Shown here one piece after another: positions 8,553-16,565 of a DNA stretch of 36,381 nt. A model generated the notes under the pieces. It was given only the letters and a program-made list of their open reading frames with translations, was not told the DNA's origin and searched no databases. The stretch is from G963674505 sp964575975 (GTDB lineage: Bacteria; Desulfobacterota; Desulfobacteria; Desulfobacterales; SKZT01). Made by a program: the position numbers and the translations under genes. How positions within the stretch are numbered: the stretch's first letter is position 1; the number at the start of each line of letters is the position of its first letter. The stretch spans positions 1 through 36,381 of the forward strand of contig CAZNTU010000031.1 of NCBI GenBank assembly GCA_964575975.1, written 5' to 3'.

Positions 8553-8645
8553 CGGCGTGAGGGAACGCGGACGCGAAGCGTCCTGGCATGCGTTCCCACG
8601 TAAAATGTGGGAACGAGATCTAAAGCTGCACGGCGCTTCGCGCCG
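8553..8645 (+). repeat. Nested palindromic (REP-like) element between mgsA and mgsBC
   Basis: CGTTCCCAC (8591-8599) pairs with GTGGGAACG (8607-8615), a well-known type of intergenic REP hairpin. The same arm also pairs with an upstream GGGAACGC around a smaller hairpin, GGACGC-GAA-GCGTCC (about 8562-8583). A third hairpin CGGCGC-TTC-GCGCCG lies at 8631-8645, just before the mgsBC ribosome-binding site. It may tune expression or stabilise mRNA between the two cistrons. Confidence 0.7.
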
Positions 8646-8670
8646 CGAAATACAGAAAGGAAACTTAGTC

Positions 8671-10647
8671 ATGCAAACCATTGATTTGTCCACGATGTCC
8701 ATCCGGAAAGCCAACGAGATCATAAGGGGATTCGGAGCGACCGACCAGGACGTGGAGATCGTGAATCCCGACGCCAAGCACTACATAGCCGTCGGACTGA
8801 TCAACCCCATCAACGTTCGAATAAGGGGTTCTGCCGGTTATTTCTGCGGCGGGCTTTCCGACGGGGCCCGCGTGACCATCGAAAGGAACGCCAGCTGGGC
8901 GGCGGGAGACAACATGCTGCGCGGATCGATACTCGTAAAGGGAAACGCGGGGGCCATCGCGGGCATAGGGCTTCGCGGGGGAGAAATCGTCGTGAAGGGC
9001 TCCATCGGTTCCCGCGCGGGCCAGGTGATGAAAAAAGGAACCGTCTGTTGCGCGGGCGACGCCAGTTTCATGGCCGGCTACCTCATGTACGGAGGCCGCC
9101 TGATCATTCTGGGGGATTCCGGGCCTCGCGTGGGAGAGGACATGGCGGGCGGGGAAATTTTCGTCGGGGGAAAGATCGAATCGCTGGGAAATTACGCGCA
9201 GATCGTCGATCCGTCCTCGCTGGAGATCGACAGCGTCATGGAGTTTCTCGACCGGCACGACATCGTGTTCAAGGGAACCTTCAAGAAGGTGGTCACCACC
9301 GGAAAGCAGCTCAAGTACAGCATCCCGGAGCCCAGAACGAGAAACCTCCCGTTCACCTCCTTTTCCGGGGGCTCCCCGAACCTCTGGAACCAGAGGATAC
9401 GGCAGGACATCCGGGTCAAAGCCTCCATCGGCCGCTACCGCATACGGGGATACGGCGCCGCAAGGCATCTTCCCCATTTCGGGGATATCGCGTTCAAAAA
9501 GGACCTGGACCGCGTCGATCCCGACCCGGACGCGACCAAAAAGGTATCCATGCGAACATTTTTCGGAGACAGGCACGGGGGCCGCGCGCTGGATTTGAGC
9601 ATGCCCGTCATGATCGCCCCCATGAGCTTCGGGGCGTTGAGCGCGGAGATGAAAACGGCCCTGGCGATCGCCTCAAGGCTTTCCGGAATTTCGGCGGCTT
9701 CGGGGGAGGGCGGCATGTATTCCCCCGAGCGCGCCGAGGCGAGGCTTTTGATCGCACAATGCCTGGCGGGCCGGTTCGGGTTCAACATTCACGATCTAAA
9801 CCGCGCCGACGGCATCGAAATCTACGTATCCCAAGGCGCCAAGCCGGGCTTGGGAGGCCAGCTCATGGCCGAAAAACTCACCCCGGAAATCGCCGCCATC
9901 CGCGGCATTCCCGCAGGCATGGATCTGATGTCCCCGACACGCCACCCGGACATTCTGGGAGGCGACGATTTTCGGATGAAAGTGGACGAGCTTCGCGAGG
10001 CGGTCGGCGGACGGATTCCCGTCAGCGTCAAACTGGGAGGAGGCCGCAGCCGGGAAGACATCAAGATGGCCTACAAGGACCGCATCGATTACGTCTCCCT
10101 GGACGGAAGCCAGGGAGGCACGGGCGCGTCCAACAACGAAATCCTGGAATACATGGGGATTCCCACGTTGGCCTCGTTGCAGGAGGCCTTGGACGGCCTG
10201 GAGGAGATCGGTGCGACGGGAAAAATGCCGATCGTCCTTTTGGGCGGAATCAAGGACGGCGTGGACGCCGCAAAGGCGATCGCGCTGGGAGCGACCGCCG
10301 TCGGACTCGGCACCGCCATGCTCATGGCCAGCGGTTGCATCGGCTGCATGCAGTGCAGCGTCGGAAATTGCGTCATCGGCGCCGCCACCCAGAAGAAAGA
10401 GATGGTCCAAAGGTTCGACGTGGAGGCGAAGGCGCGGTCCATACACCGTTATCTGGAGGCTTTCAGGTGGCAGATGGCCGCCATCGTGAAAGCCCTGGGC
10501 TACGACGACGTCCGGAAACTGTCCCGCGACGACCTTGTCGCCCTCACCCCCGAGGCGGCCGCCTACACGCGTCTGCCGTACGAGCCCGAAAGGCGGGAAA
10601 GCCTGCGGAAATCCATAGACCGACTGAAAGGAGAACCTTTGTCATGA
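8671..10647 (+). CDS. Fused GXGXG and FMN/Fe-S glutamate-synthase-type protein (MgsB-MgsC fusion)
   Basis: This 658-residue protein joins two modules that are separate subunits in the described N-methylglutamate synthase. Residues about 1-215 form a GXGXG beta-helix like the GltB C-terminus (GLRGGEIVVKGSIGSRAGQVMKKG, AGGEIFVGGKIESLG). Residues about 230-655 form the FMN-binding glutamate synthase barrel (MSFGALSAEMKTALAIAS, GQLMAEKLTPEIAAIRGIP, SQGGTGASNNE, LLGGIKDGVDAAKAIALGA). The cluster motif GCIGCMQCSVGNC keeps the C-x5-C-x4-C spacing of the 3Fe-4S centre, with an extra Cys. The barrel would condense the amine delivered by MgsA with glutamate or 2-oxoglutarate. ATG 8671 follows AGAAAGGAAA. 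The stop overlaps the next start (ATGA), indicating translational coupling. Confidence 0.88.
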   Translation: MQTIDLSTMSIRKANEIIRGFGATDQDVEIVNPDAKHYIAVGLINPINVRIRGSAGYFCGGLSDGARVTIERNASWAAGDNMLRGSILVKGNAGAIAGIGLRGGEIVVKGSIGSRAGQVMKKGTVCCAGDASFMAGYLMYGGRLIILGDSGPRVGEDMAGGEIFVGGKIESLGNYAQIVDPSSLEIDSVMEFLDRHDIVFKGTFKKVVTTGKQLKYSIPEPRTRNLPFTSFSGGSPNLWNQRIRQDIRVKASIGRYRIRGYGAARHLPHFGDIAFKKDLDRVDPDPDATKKVSMRTFFGDRHGGRALDLSMPVMIAPMSFGALSAEMKTALAIASRLSGISAASGEGGMYSPERAEARLLIAQCLAGRFGFNIHDLNRADGIEIYVSQGAKPGLGGQLMAEKLTPEIAAIRGIPAGMDLMSPTRHPDILGGDDFRMKVDELREAVGGRIPVSVKLGGGRSREDIKMAYKDRIDYVSLDGSQGGTGASNNEILEYMGIPTLASLQEALDGLEEIGATGKMPIVLLGGIKDGVDAAKAIALGATAVGLGTAMLMASGCIGCMQCSVGNCVIGAATQKKEMVQRFDVEAKARSIHRYLEAFRWQMAAIVKALGYDDVRKLSRDDLVALTPEAAAYTRLPYEPERRESLRKSIDRLKGEPLS

Positions 10648-13199
10648 ACGAACTTACGATGCCTCCCGTCGATGTCGAGGACCTTGTCAACGAATGCCGG
10701 GACGACGAATGGATTCCGGCCCCGTGCCAGAGAGCGTGCCCAGTGGGCACCGACGTCGCGTCCTACGTCACGCTCGTCTGGGAGGATAGAATCATGGAGG
10801 CCGCCGAGACGATAACGGCCACGAATCCTTTCGCGTCCATTTGCGGCCACGCGTGCGCCATGCCGTGCGAGGGAAAGTGCAGGCGCGCGGAAATCGGCGA
10901 CAAGGCGGTGACGATCCGCGCTCTGAAAAGATTCGTCATGGACGGGGTCGGGGAACAATACCGCCCCCCGATTTCGACCGTCACGCGAACCCAGACGATA
11001 GCGGTGGTCGGGGCCGGCCCCGCCGGGCTGACTGCGGCGAACGACCTGGCCGGGATGGGCTACGAAGTACACGTGTACGAGAAATCGGACCGTCCCGGCG
11101 GCATGATGCGCGTCATCCCCGAATGGCGTCTTCCCCGCAAAGCCATCGAAAACGATATTCGCCGTCTCCTGGAAAGCAGGCCGGGAATCAAGCTCCATCT
11201 CAATTGCTCCCTTGGCGGCGGGATCGGGATGGAAGAGCTGAAAAGGCGCCACGAGGCCGTTCTTGTAACCGTCGGCCTCTGGAAGGACCGTATGCTGAAC
11301 GTGCCGGGAGAATCCGAGGTGTCGGAAGGGCTCTACGGTCTGAATCTCATGACCGACCTCGCCGATGGAAAACCCGCCGTTCTTTCCGGGCGGGCCGTGA
11401 TCGTCGGAGGAGGGAACGTGGCCATGGACGTCGCCCGGACGGCCCTGAGACTAGGGGCGGAGAAGGCGGACCTGTATTGCCTGGAGGCTCGCTCGGAAAT
11501 GCCGGCGGCGGAACACGAGATCGAACAGGCGGTCAAGGAGGGCGTGGTCGTTCACAACGGCTACGGTCCAAAGCGAATCGTTCACGCGAACGGCAGGGTC
11601 GCGGGAGTCGAAATGATGCGCTGCCTGTCGGTTTTCGACGAAGCGGGCCGTTTCGCCCCTTCCTACGACCCGGAGGATGTCGTCACGGCCGAGGCAGACA
11701 ACTTGCTGGTATGCATCGGACTGACAGGGGAATGCGAAGAGTTGGGAAAGTCCGGCTTGACGAGTCGCGGCCTTGTCGTTTGCGACCCTGAAACCGCGAG
11801 AACCTCCGACCCGAAAGTTTTCGCGGCCGGCGACTGCGCCCGGGGTCCGTCCTCCGTAGTGGAATCCATGGCCCAGGGACACAAGGCGGCCTATTTCGTC
11901 CACGCCTACGTCCAGGGCGTCGCCGACCCGAAACCCTTTCGCGTCGCCTATTCGACAAGGCGGCTTCCGGTGCCCCAGGATCCCCGATGGGAAAAGCTGC
12001 CGAGAGAAGACCGGATTTTTACCGGAATCGACAATGCCTGTTCGTTTCCCAGGTTGTTCCCGTGCGAATCGATGTTCGACAAGGAAACGGCCAAGCGTCA
12101 GGCGGCCCGTTGTTTCCGGTGCGACGCGGAAACCGGCACGGCGGGCTACCAGCGCCGGGACCGGGAGCACATGCGCGCCATGTCCCGGACGGAGCCGGGC
12201 GACGCCGAAACCTACCGGGCGATCCTCCTGGAAAGATTGCGGCCTCGGGACAATCCGTTCCCCGAACACCGTCCCGCTCAGCTGGACGACGTTCATTTTC
12301 TTCCCGCCGGCCTTACCCGGCTGGTGATAGATCCGTACCGCGAAGCATGCATTACCGAAACGCCGATCGCGGGAGACGTATCGCTCAAGCTTCCGTACTT
12401 GTTTACGGGTTTCGACCGTGTCTCCGGCGAGGTACGGGAAGCCTTGGCGAAGGCTCTGGCGGCGAGCGGGTGCGGATACGTCGGCTTCGAGCCGCTTCCA
12501 AAGATCAATGCAGACAACGGGGCAAGCCCCGCACCGTGGTTTCAGCTTCTGCTGCCGGACAAATCGGAGCCCAGCGGAAAAGCCGACGCTCTACTTTACG
12601 TACTGGGAAAACGGTTCAAGCCTGTCCGGCCCGACAGAAAACACGCCAGGCAATTGCTGGGAATGACGGTCGCGGCGGAGGCCCTGGCCGAGGCAATACC
12701 GTACGCCCTGAAGGAAGACTTCGATCTTTTGCTTCTGGACGGGACGGGAGGCATCGAACAGCCGTGGCCGGAACTGGACGGGTTTCCCGATTTGACCTGC
12801 CTTCCCGAAGCCATCGACATCCTTCGCTCTCTAAGCAGCGAGGAACGGATCGCGCTCTTGTATTTCGGCGGACTGAGAACGGGCACGGACGTCGCCAAGA
12901 TTCTGGCGATCAACTGCAACGCGGGAGTGTTTTCCGTCGCGGCGGCCATCGCCATGGGAGGCGCGCTCGACGTTTCCCGCATCGATTTCGACGGAGACAT
13001 GAACACGGAGGACCGACGCGAGGCTCTCGAAAGATGGATCAAGGCGACGGCCCAGGAATCGACCATCATAGCCCGAAGCACAGGCAAGACCAATGTCCGC
13101 AATGTCGAACCGGAGGACCTCCGGGCGGTGACCCTGGCGACTTCCCGGGCGCTCCGGATTCCCCTGGCCGCAGGGATGGAAATCAGGACCGACTATTGA
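10644..13199 (+). CDS. GltD-like Fe-S flavoprotein fused to a degenerate FMN glutamate-synthase domain
   Basis: This 851-residue protein begins with a two-cluster Fe-S domain (C28, C32, C67, C71, C75, C79). A GltD-type disulfide-oxidoreductase fold follows, with FAD motif AVVGAGPAGLTAANDLAGMG at about 120, NADPH motif VIVGGGNVAMDVARTALRLG at about 253 and VFAAGDCARGPSSVV at about 392. Residues about 545-851 resemble a diverged glutamate-synthase FMN barrel (LLYFGGLRTGTDVAKILA, TGKTNVRNVEPEDLRAVTLA) lacking the Fe-S cysteines. The GltD part would move electrons between NAD(P)H and the synthase or the dehydrogenase. The C-terminal domain may be a docking copy of the MgsC barrel. The ATG overlaps the mgsBC stop by 4 bp. 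The fusion means it is not a plain glutamate synthase beta subunit. Confidence 0.86.
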   Translation: MNELTMPPVDVEDLVNECRDDEWIPAPCQRACPVGTDVASYVTLVWEDRIMEAAETITATNPFASICGHACAMPCEGKCRRAEIGDKAVTIRALKRFVMDGVGEQYRPPISTVTRTQTIAVVGAGPAGLTAANDLAGMGYEVHVYEKSDRPGGMMRVIPEWRLPRKAIENDIRRLLESRPGIKLHLNCSLGGGIGMEELKRRHEAVLVTVGLWKDRMLNVPGESEVSEGLYGLNLMTDLADGKPAVLSGRAVIVGGGNVAMDVARTALRLGAEKADLYCLEARSEMPAAEHEIEQAVKEGVVVHNGYGPKRIVHANGRVAGVEMMRCLSVFDEAGRFAPSYDPEDVVTAEADNLLVCIGLTGECEELGKSGLTSRGLVVCDPETARTSDPKVFAAGDCARGPSSVVESMAQGHKAAYFVHAYVQGVADPKPFRVAYSTRRLPVPQDPRWEKLPREDRIFTGIDNACSFPRLFPCESMFDKETAKRQAARCFRCDAETGTAGYQRRDREHMRAMSRTEPGDAETYRAILLERLRPRDNPFPEHRPAQLDDVHFLPAGLTRLVIDPYREACITETPIAGDVSLKLPYLFTGFDRVSGEVREALAKALAASGCGYVGFEPLPKINADNGASPAPWFQLLLPDKSEPSGKADALLYVLGKRFKPVRPDRKHARQLLGMTVAAEALAEAIPYALKEDFDLLLLDGTGGIEQPWPELDGFPDLTCLPEAIDILRSLSSEERIALLYFGGLRTGTDVAKILAINCNAGVFSVAAAIAMGGALDVSRIDFDGDMNTEDRREALERWIKATAQESTIIARSTGKTNVRNVEPEDLRAVTLATSRALRIPLAAGMEIRTDY

Positions 13200-13267
13200 G
13201 CGAAAATCCCATGACCGAATAAGCATAACAAAAATCAATCCATATTCTCGCAAAGGGAGGAACAACC

Positions 13268-14677
13268 ATGACTTCGATTATTAGTGTCGCGGAAAAAAAA
13301 GAGGCGAGTACCGACTACAGGGAAGACGTCCTTGAAAAGCTTCAAGCCGAGGGAGTCGAATTTCTTCTGGCCTGTTTCGTCGATATTCACGGCTGTCCCA
13401 AGGTCAAGCAGGTGCCGGTGCATTGCCTGTACGACATCGTGGAGGACGGCGCGGGGTTCGCGGGGGGCGCGGTGTGGGGGATGGGGCAGGGGCCCGAAAG
13501 CCACGACATGATGGCCCGCGCGCAACTCGACACCCTTTGCAAAATTCCCTGGAAACCCAACACCGCGGTCGTTTCCTGCGACCTTTACGTCGATGGCATG
13601 CCGCATCCCTATTGCCCTCGCGTGAATCTCAAAAGGATGATGGCCCTGTTCGCTGCGGAGGGCTATCTTTTGAACGGCGGGTTCGAACCCGAGCATTTCC
13701 TGGTGCGCAGAAACGAGGACGGAAGTCTCGCGCCCTGGGACCCCATGGAGATAGACAAGCTTTCCAAGCCCTGCTACGATTTCAGGGGCATGTGCCAAAC
13801 CATGGACTACCTTCAGGAGGTTATCCGCTTTGGAAACCAAATGGGATTCGAAATTTACCAAAGCGACCACGAGGACGCCAACGGCCAGTACGAGATCAAT
13901 TTCGGATGGTCGGACGCCTTGGGAGCGGCCGACCGCCTGGTGCGCTTTCGCATGATGGCGGGCCAGATCGCCAACAGGTTCGGGGCGACCGCGACTTTCA
14001 TGGCGAAACCCTTCGAAAACAGGACCGGTTCCGCCGCGCATCTGCATTTCCACGTGGCCGACGCGAAAACGGGAAATAACCTTTTTCCTCTGAAAGGCGG
14101 GTCGGATAAAAAGGGGCTCGGGATTTCGGAGACTGCGGTTTACTACGTCGGGGGCTTGCTCAAGCATATTCGTGCCATAACGGCGGTGGCGTCGCCCAAC
14201 ATCAACTGCTACCGTAGAATCCAGAGCGGCGAATTCGTCTACTCCACCGCCTCGGGATACACGTGGACCCCGGCGTTCGCCTCCTTCGGCGACAACAACC
14301 GCACGCAGCTGTTCCGATGCCCCGACGCCAAACGTTTCGAGGACCGGTCGCCCTCGGCCATGGTCAACCCCTACCTGTTGCTGGCCGTGCAAATGGCCGC
14401 CGGCCTCGACGGCATCAAAAACAAGATCGACCCCGGAGACGCGATCATCGGGGAAAACGTGTGGAACCTGTCGGTCGCGGACAGAAGAAAGCGAGGCATG
14501 ATCGAACTTCCCCAAAATCTCATGGAAGCCATAGAGGAACTGGAGGCCGACGAAGTCGTCAAATCGGGTTTGGGTCCCATCGCCGAGGAATTCGTGAAGC
14601 TGAAAAAATCTGAATGGAGCATATTCATGAAACACGTGACGCCTTGGGAGGTGCAGCGGTATCTGACGTTCTTGTAG
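13268..14677 (+). CDS. gmaS: Gamma-glutamylmethylamide synthetase / GlnT-type glutamine synthetase
   Basis: This 469-residue protein ligates glutamate with methylamine (GmaS) or ammonia (GlnT) using ATP. The sequence tracks the GmaS/GlnT branch closely: FVDIHGCPKVKQVP, GAGFAGGAVWGMGQGPE, YQSDHEDANGQYEINF (metal/glutamate site), LHFHVADAKTGNNLF, SFGDNNRTQLFR, LPQNLMEAIEELEADEVV, and the C-terminal EFVKLKKSEW...WEVQRYLTFL. The N-terminus is about 15 residues longer than usual. The ATG follows AAAGGAGG, 68 bp after the GltD-like gene, so it probably ends the same transcript. GmaS and GlnT cannot be separated rigorously by eye. The neighbouring N-methyl amino acid dehydrogenase and Mgs-like genes favour methylamine as substrate. 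Confidence 0.86.
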   Translation: MTSIISVAEKKEASTDYREDVLEKLQAEGVEFLLACFVDIHGCPKVKQVPVHCLYDIVEDGAGFAGGAVWGMGQGPESHDMMARAQLDTLCKIPWKPNTAVVSCDLYVDGMPHPYCPRVNLKRMMALFAAEGYLLNGGFEPEHFLVRRNEDGSLAPWDPMEIDKLSKPCYDFRGMCQTMDYLQEVIRFGNQMGFEIYQSDHEDANGQYEINFGWSDALGAADRLVRFRMMAGQIANRFGATATFMAKPFENRTGSAAHLHFHVADAKTGNNLFPLKGGSDKKGLGISETAVYYVGGLLKHIRAITAVASPNINCYRRIQSGEFVYSTASGYTWTPAFASFGDNNRTQLFRCPDAKRFEDRSPSAMVNPYLLLAVQMAAGLDGIKNKIDPGDAIIGENVWNLSVADRRKRGMIELPQNLMEAIEELEADEVVKSGLGPIAEEFVKLKKSEWSIFMKHVTPWEVQRYLTFL

Positions 14678-14785
14678 GGAGAGGTTCGGTGGTTTTGCAG
14701 TTGCGGCTTTTGCCGTTGGGAGCGCGTGGTCTAAGGCCAATGCCCGAGAACGAACCGGCGCGAATAATCGAAGAATTTTCCAAGG

Positions 14786-14886
14786 ACCGTAGCATAGCCC
14801 CTTGTGGGCGTTTTGCGGGCAGTTTTTCCAAATTGCGCGATTTTGTTTCCCTCCCGAGAAACGCCCACAAGGGGCTATGCTACGGT
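14786..14886. repeat. 28-bp perfect inverted repeat (MITE/REP-like, possible terminator) after gmaS
   Basis: Positions 14786-14813 and 14859-14886 are perfect reverse complements (core CATAGCCCCTTGTGGGCG) around a 45-nt loop, about 110 bp after the gmaS stop. As RNA it makes a very stable hairpin that could protect or terminate the amine transcript, although no U-run follows. The size and palindromy suggest a non-autonomous mobile or RAYT-type element. No transposase is nearby. Confidence 0.75.
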
Positions 14887-15074
14887 TTGCGGTAATTCGT
14901 TCAGAGGCGTTGCGGCAAAACCGCAAGTACAAACGCGTGTACCTCGAAATGGCCGATGTTAAGCCATGTCCTTGCAGAGGATTAACGGGCGCCCGCGAGA
15001 TTGCACAGCGTTTCGTGCCGATCGATATCGCGGCCTGAAAAACCGGAGCGTTTTCAGTTGCACCGACTCTCCCG
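14887..15074 (+). repeat. Convergent intergenic region with second copy of the mgsA-upstream repeat
   Basis: This non-coding stretch lies between gmaS and the minus-strand permease. Bases 14982-15005 (TTAACGGGCGCCCGCGAG...) repeat 7472-7495 in the same orientation (22/24 identical). Further on, TTGCACCGACTCTCC at about 15058-15072 resembles the GTGCAACGGACTCTCC that follows the first copy. The two copies bracket mgsA through gmaS. No gene is supported here. Confidence 0.55.
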
Positions 15075-15821
15075 TCAACTCTCCCATCTGTTTTGGATGA
15101 GACGTCCAAGCCATTCCAGGCAGGCGAGATACAACGACGTGCAAATGCCGATCAGGAAGAGGGCCACCAGGATTTTCGCGAGATCGCTCTGGTAGAGGGC
15201 TATCCTTATGGCGTACCCGATTCCGGCGTCCGCCGCGATGAACTCGGCGACGATGGTCCCCACCATGGCGAGCGTGGCGCTTCCCGCGACGATTGTGGTG
15301 AGCTTGGCCATGTTCTCGAACACCCGGATTTTCACTTCCAGCTTCCAGTCGATCTTTCCGGTCATGTTGTAGAAGTGCTCGATATTCGGCACCGGTTCGG
15401 TCATTACCCCCAACACCGAGAGCAGAAGGGGGAAGTAGCAGATCATGGAGGCGATCAGGAGCCTGGAGGCAAGGCCGTCGCCCAAAAGGATGAAAATAAT
15501 CGGGGCGACAGCCACGATGGGGTAGGCCTGGATGTTGAACGCGGCGATTTTGATCAGCGAACCCACCCAGCTGGTGAGCCTTCCCGCGATCCCCACAGCG
15601 GCGGCCAGGACGATGGAAAGGATATGGCCGACTATAGCCACGGACAGCGTGTCCAGAACATGGAGAAAATAGCGCCGGAAAACGTCCCCGGCGGTCGTCC
15701 AGACCTCCCCGGGGCTCGGTATCACGTAGTCGGAAAGATTCAACGCGTATTTCGACGCGAAAAGGACCCCCACCCCCGCCGCGTATACCACGAAAAACTG
15801 GTAGATTCGCCTATGAAGCAT
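15075..15821 (-). CDS. ABC transporter permease, SsuC/TauC/ThiX type
   Basis: This 248-residue inner-membrane protein has about six hydrophobic segments and the BPD_transp_1 organisation of nitrate/sulfonate/taurine/aminopyrimidine importers. Landmarks are the N-terminal YVIPSPGEVWTTAGDVF, the helix AAVGIAGRLTSWVGSLI, AYPIVAVAPIIFILLGDG with the EAA-like coupling region, and ATLAMVGTIVAEFIAADAGIGYAI. It overlaps the upstream ATPase gene by 11 bp, so the two are translationally coupled. No substrate-binding protein is encoded nearby, so the cargo cannot be assigned. Its position facing gmaS invites the guess of a small nitrogenous or sulfonated compound. Only the family is secure. Confidence 0.82.
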   Translation of the reverse strand: MLHRRIYQFFVVYAAGVGVLFASKYALNLSDYVIPSPGEVWTTAGDVFRRYFLHVLDTLSVAIVGHILSIVLAAAVGIAGRLTSWVGSLIKIAAFNIQAYPIVAVAPIIFILLGDGLASRLLIASMICYFPLLLSVLGVMTEPVPNIEHFYNMTGKIDWKLEVKIRVFENMAKLTTIVAGSATLAMVGTIVAEFIAADAGIGYAIRIALYQSDLAKILVALFLIGICTSLYLACLEWLGRLIQNRWES

Positions 15822-16503
15822 GGACGATCTCCAGCATGATCCTCTCCATGTCCCCGCTGTCCGGTTCCCGTTCGTCCCGCTGGTCGGCGCCCTTGATCAT
15901 AGCGACCTGGGGCGTCTTTTCCGGGTCGCGCAGCACCAGGATTTCGTCGCAGTACCGGGCGACTTCCGCCACGTTGTGCGAAATGTACATAAACGCCTTG
16001 TCGGAGAACATGTCCTTGATTTTCAAGATGATGGACTGTCGGGTTGCCTCGTCCACGTTGGCCAGGCTTTCGTCCATGATCAGAAGGTCGAATTCCTGGA
16101 GCAGATAGCGGGTCAGGTTGACCCGGTTCTGCTGGCCCAGGGAAAGCCTGGAAAATCTGGCGTCGAGACATTGCTCGATCTTGAAGAATTCCGCGAGCCT
16201 CTCGATTTCCTTCCCCTTCTCCGGAGGCGTGACCTGCCGAAGATGCTCCCTCACGTCGGACCAGCCCGGAAGCCTTTCCAAGTTGTAGGTGTAAAGGATT
16301 TCCGTCTCCGGTCCGGACTCGATCCTCCCCGAGAAGCCGCCGATCATCCCCGCGATCATCTTCGCGAGCGTGGTCTTGCCGACCCCCGAAGGCCCGAACA
16401 ACGCGTGGAATCCAGGGCCGGATATCCGGCACGACAGGTCCTCGAAGACCTGCGCGTTGGACGAGGGATATCGGTAATTTAGATTTTCGCACTCAAAAAT
16501 CAT
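15811..16503 (-). CDS. ABC transporter ATP-binding protein, SsuB/TauB type
   Basis: This 230-residue nucleotide-binding subunit has Walker A GPSGVGKTTLAK at about 38-49, signature LSLGQQNRVNLTRYLL at about 120, Walker B LLIMDESLANVD just after it, and the switch His in YISHNVAEVARY. It powers the permease encoded by the overlapping gene. The signature LSLGQ replaces the canonical LSGGQ, a common tolerated variant. A sigma-70-like promoter lies directly upstream. A separate NMT1/ThiY-like binding protein is expected for this class but is not in the window. Confidence 0.86.
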   Translation of the reverse strand: MIFECENLNYRYPSSNAQVFEDLSCRISGPGFHALFGPSGVGKTTLAKMIAGMIGGFSGRIESGPETEILYTYNLERLPGWSDVREHLRQVTPPEKGKEIERLAEFFKIEQCLDARFSRLSLGQQNRVNLTRYLLQEFDLLIMDESLANVDEATRQSIILKIKDMFSDKAFMYISHNVAEVARYCDEILVLRDPEKTPQVAMIKGADQRDEREPDSGDMERIMLEIVHAS

Positions 16504-16510
16504 GGCGTTT

Positions 16511-16536
16511 CCGGTTTTATTAAAATGCTGAACCGG
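16511..16536 (-). promoter_or_regulatory. Inverted repeat between promoter and ABC ATPase start (possible operator)
   Basis: CCGGTT (16511-16516) and AACCGG (16531-16536) are perfect 6-bp arms 14 bp apart, lying between the -10 box and the ATG at 16503. The position suits a repressor site or a 5'-UTR hairpin. Only the symmetry is seen; function is inferred. Confidence 0.35.
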
Positions 16537-16565
16537 CTATATCCCAAAACGTCCGGACAAGTCAA
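16536..16565 (-). promoter_or_regulatory. Candidate sigma-70 promoter of the ABC transporter operon
   Basis: Reading the minus strand, TTGACT (16565-16560) and TATAGC (16541-16536) are 18 bp apart, placing transcription start about 25 nt before the ATPase ATG. The remaining 16566-16792 toward the Uma2 gene shows no coding signal. A TTGTTT-N17-TATTCT pair near 16708-16736 could drive the Uma2 gene. Confidence 0.45.

Noticed and set aside
9048..10643. A long plus-strand open frame reading into the GltD-like gene, apparently giving a 1383-residue protein
   Set aside because: The first 530 codons are an Arg/Gly/Pro-rich shadow of the mgsBC gene in another frame. The real start is ATG 10644, overlapping the mgsBC stop.
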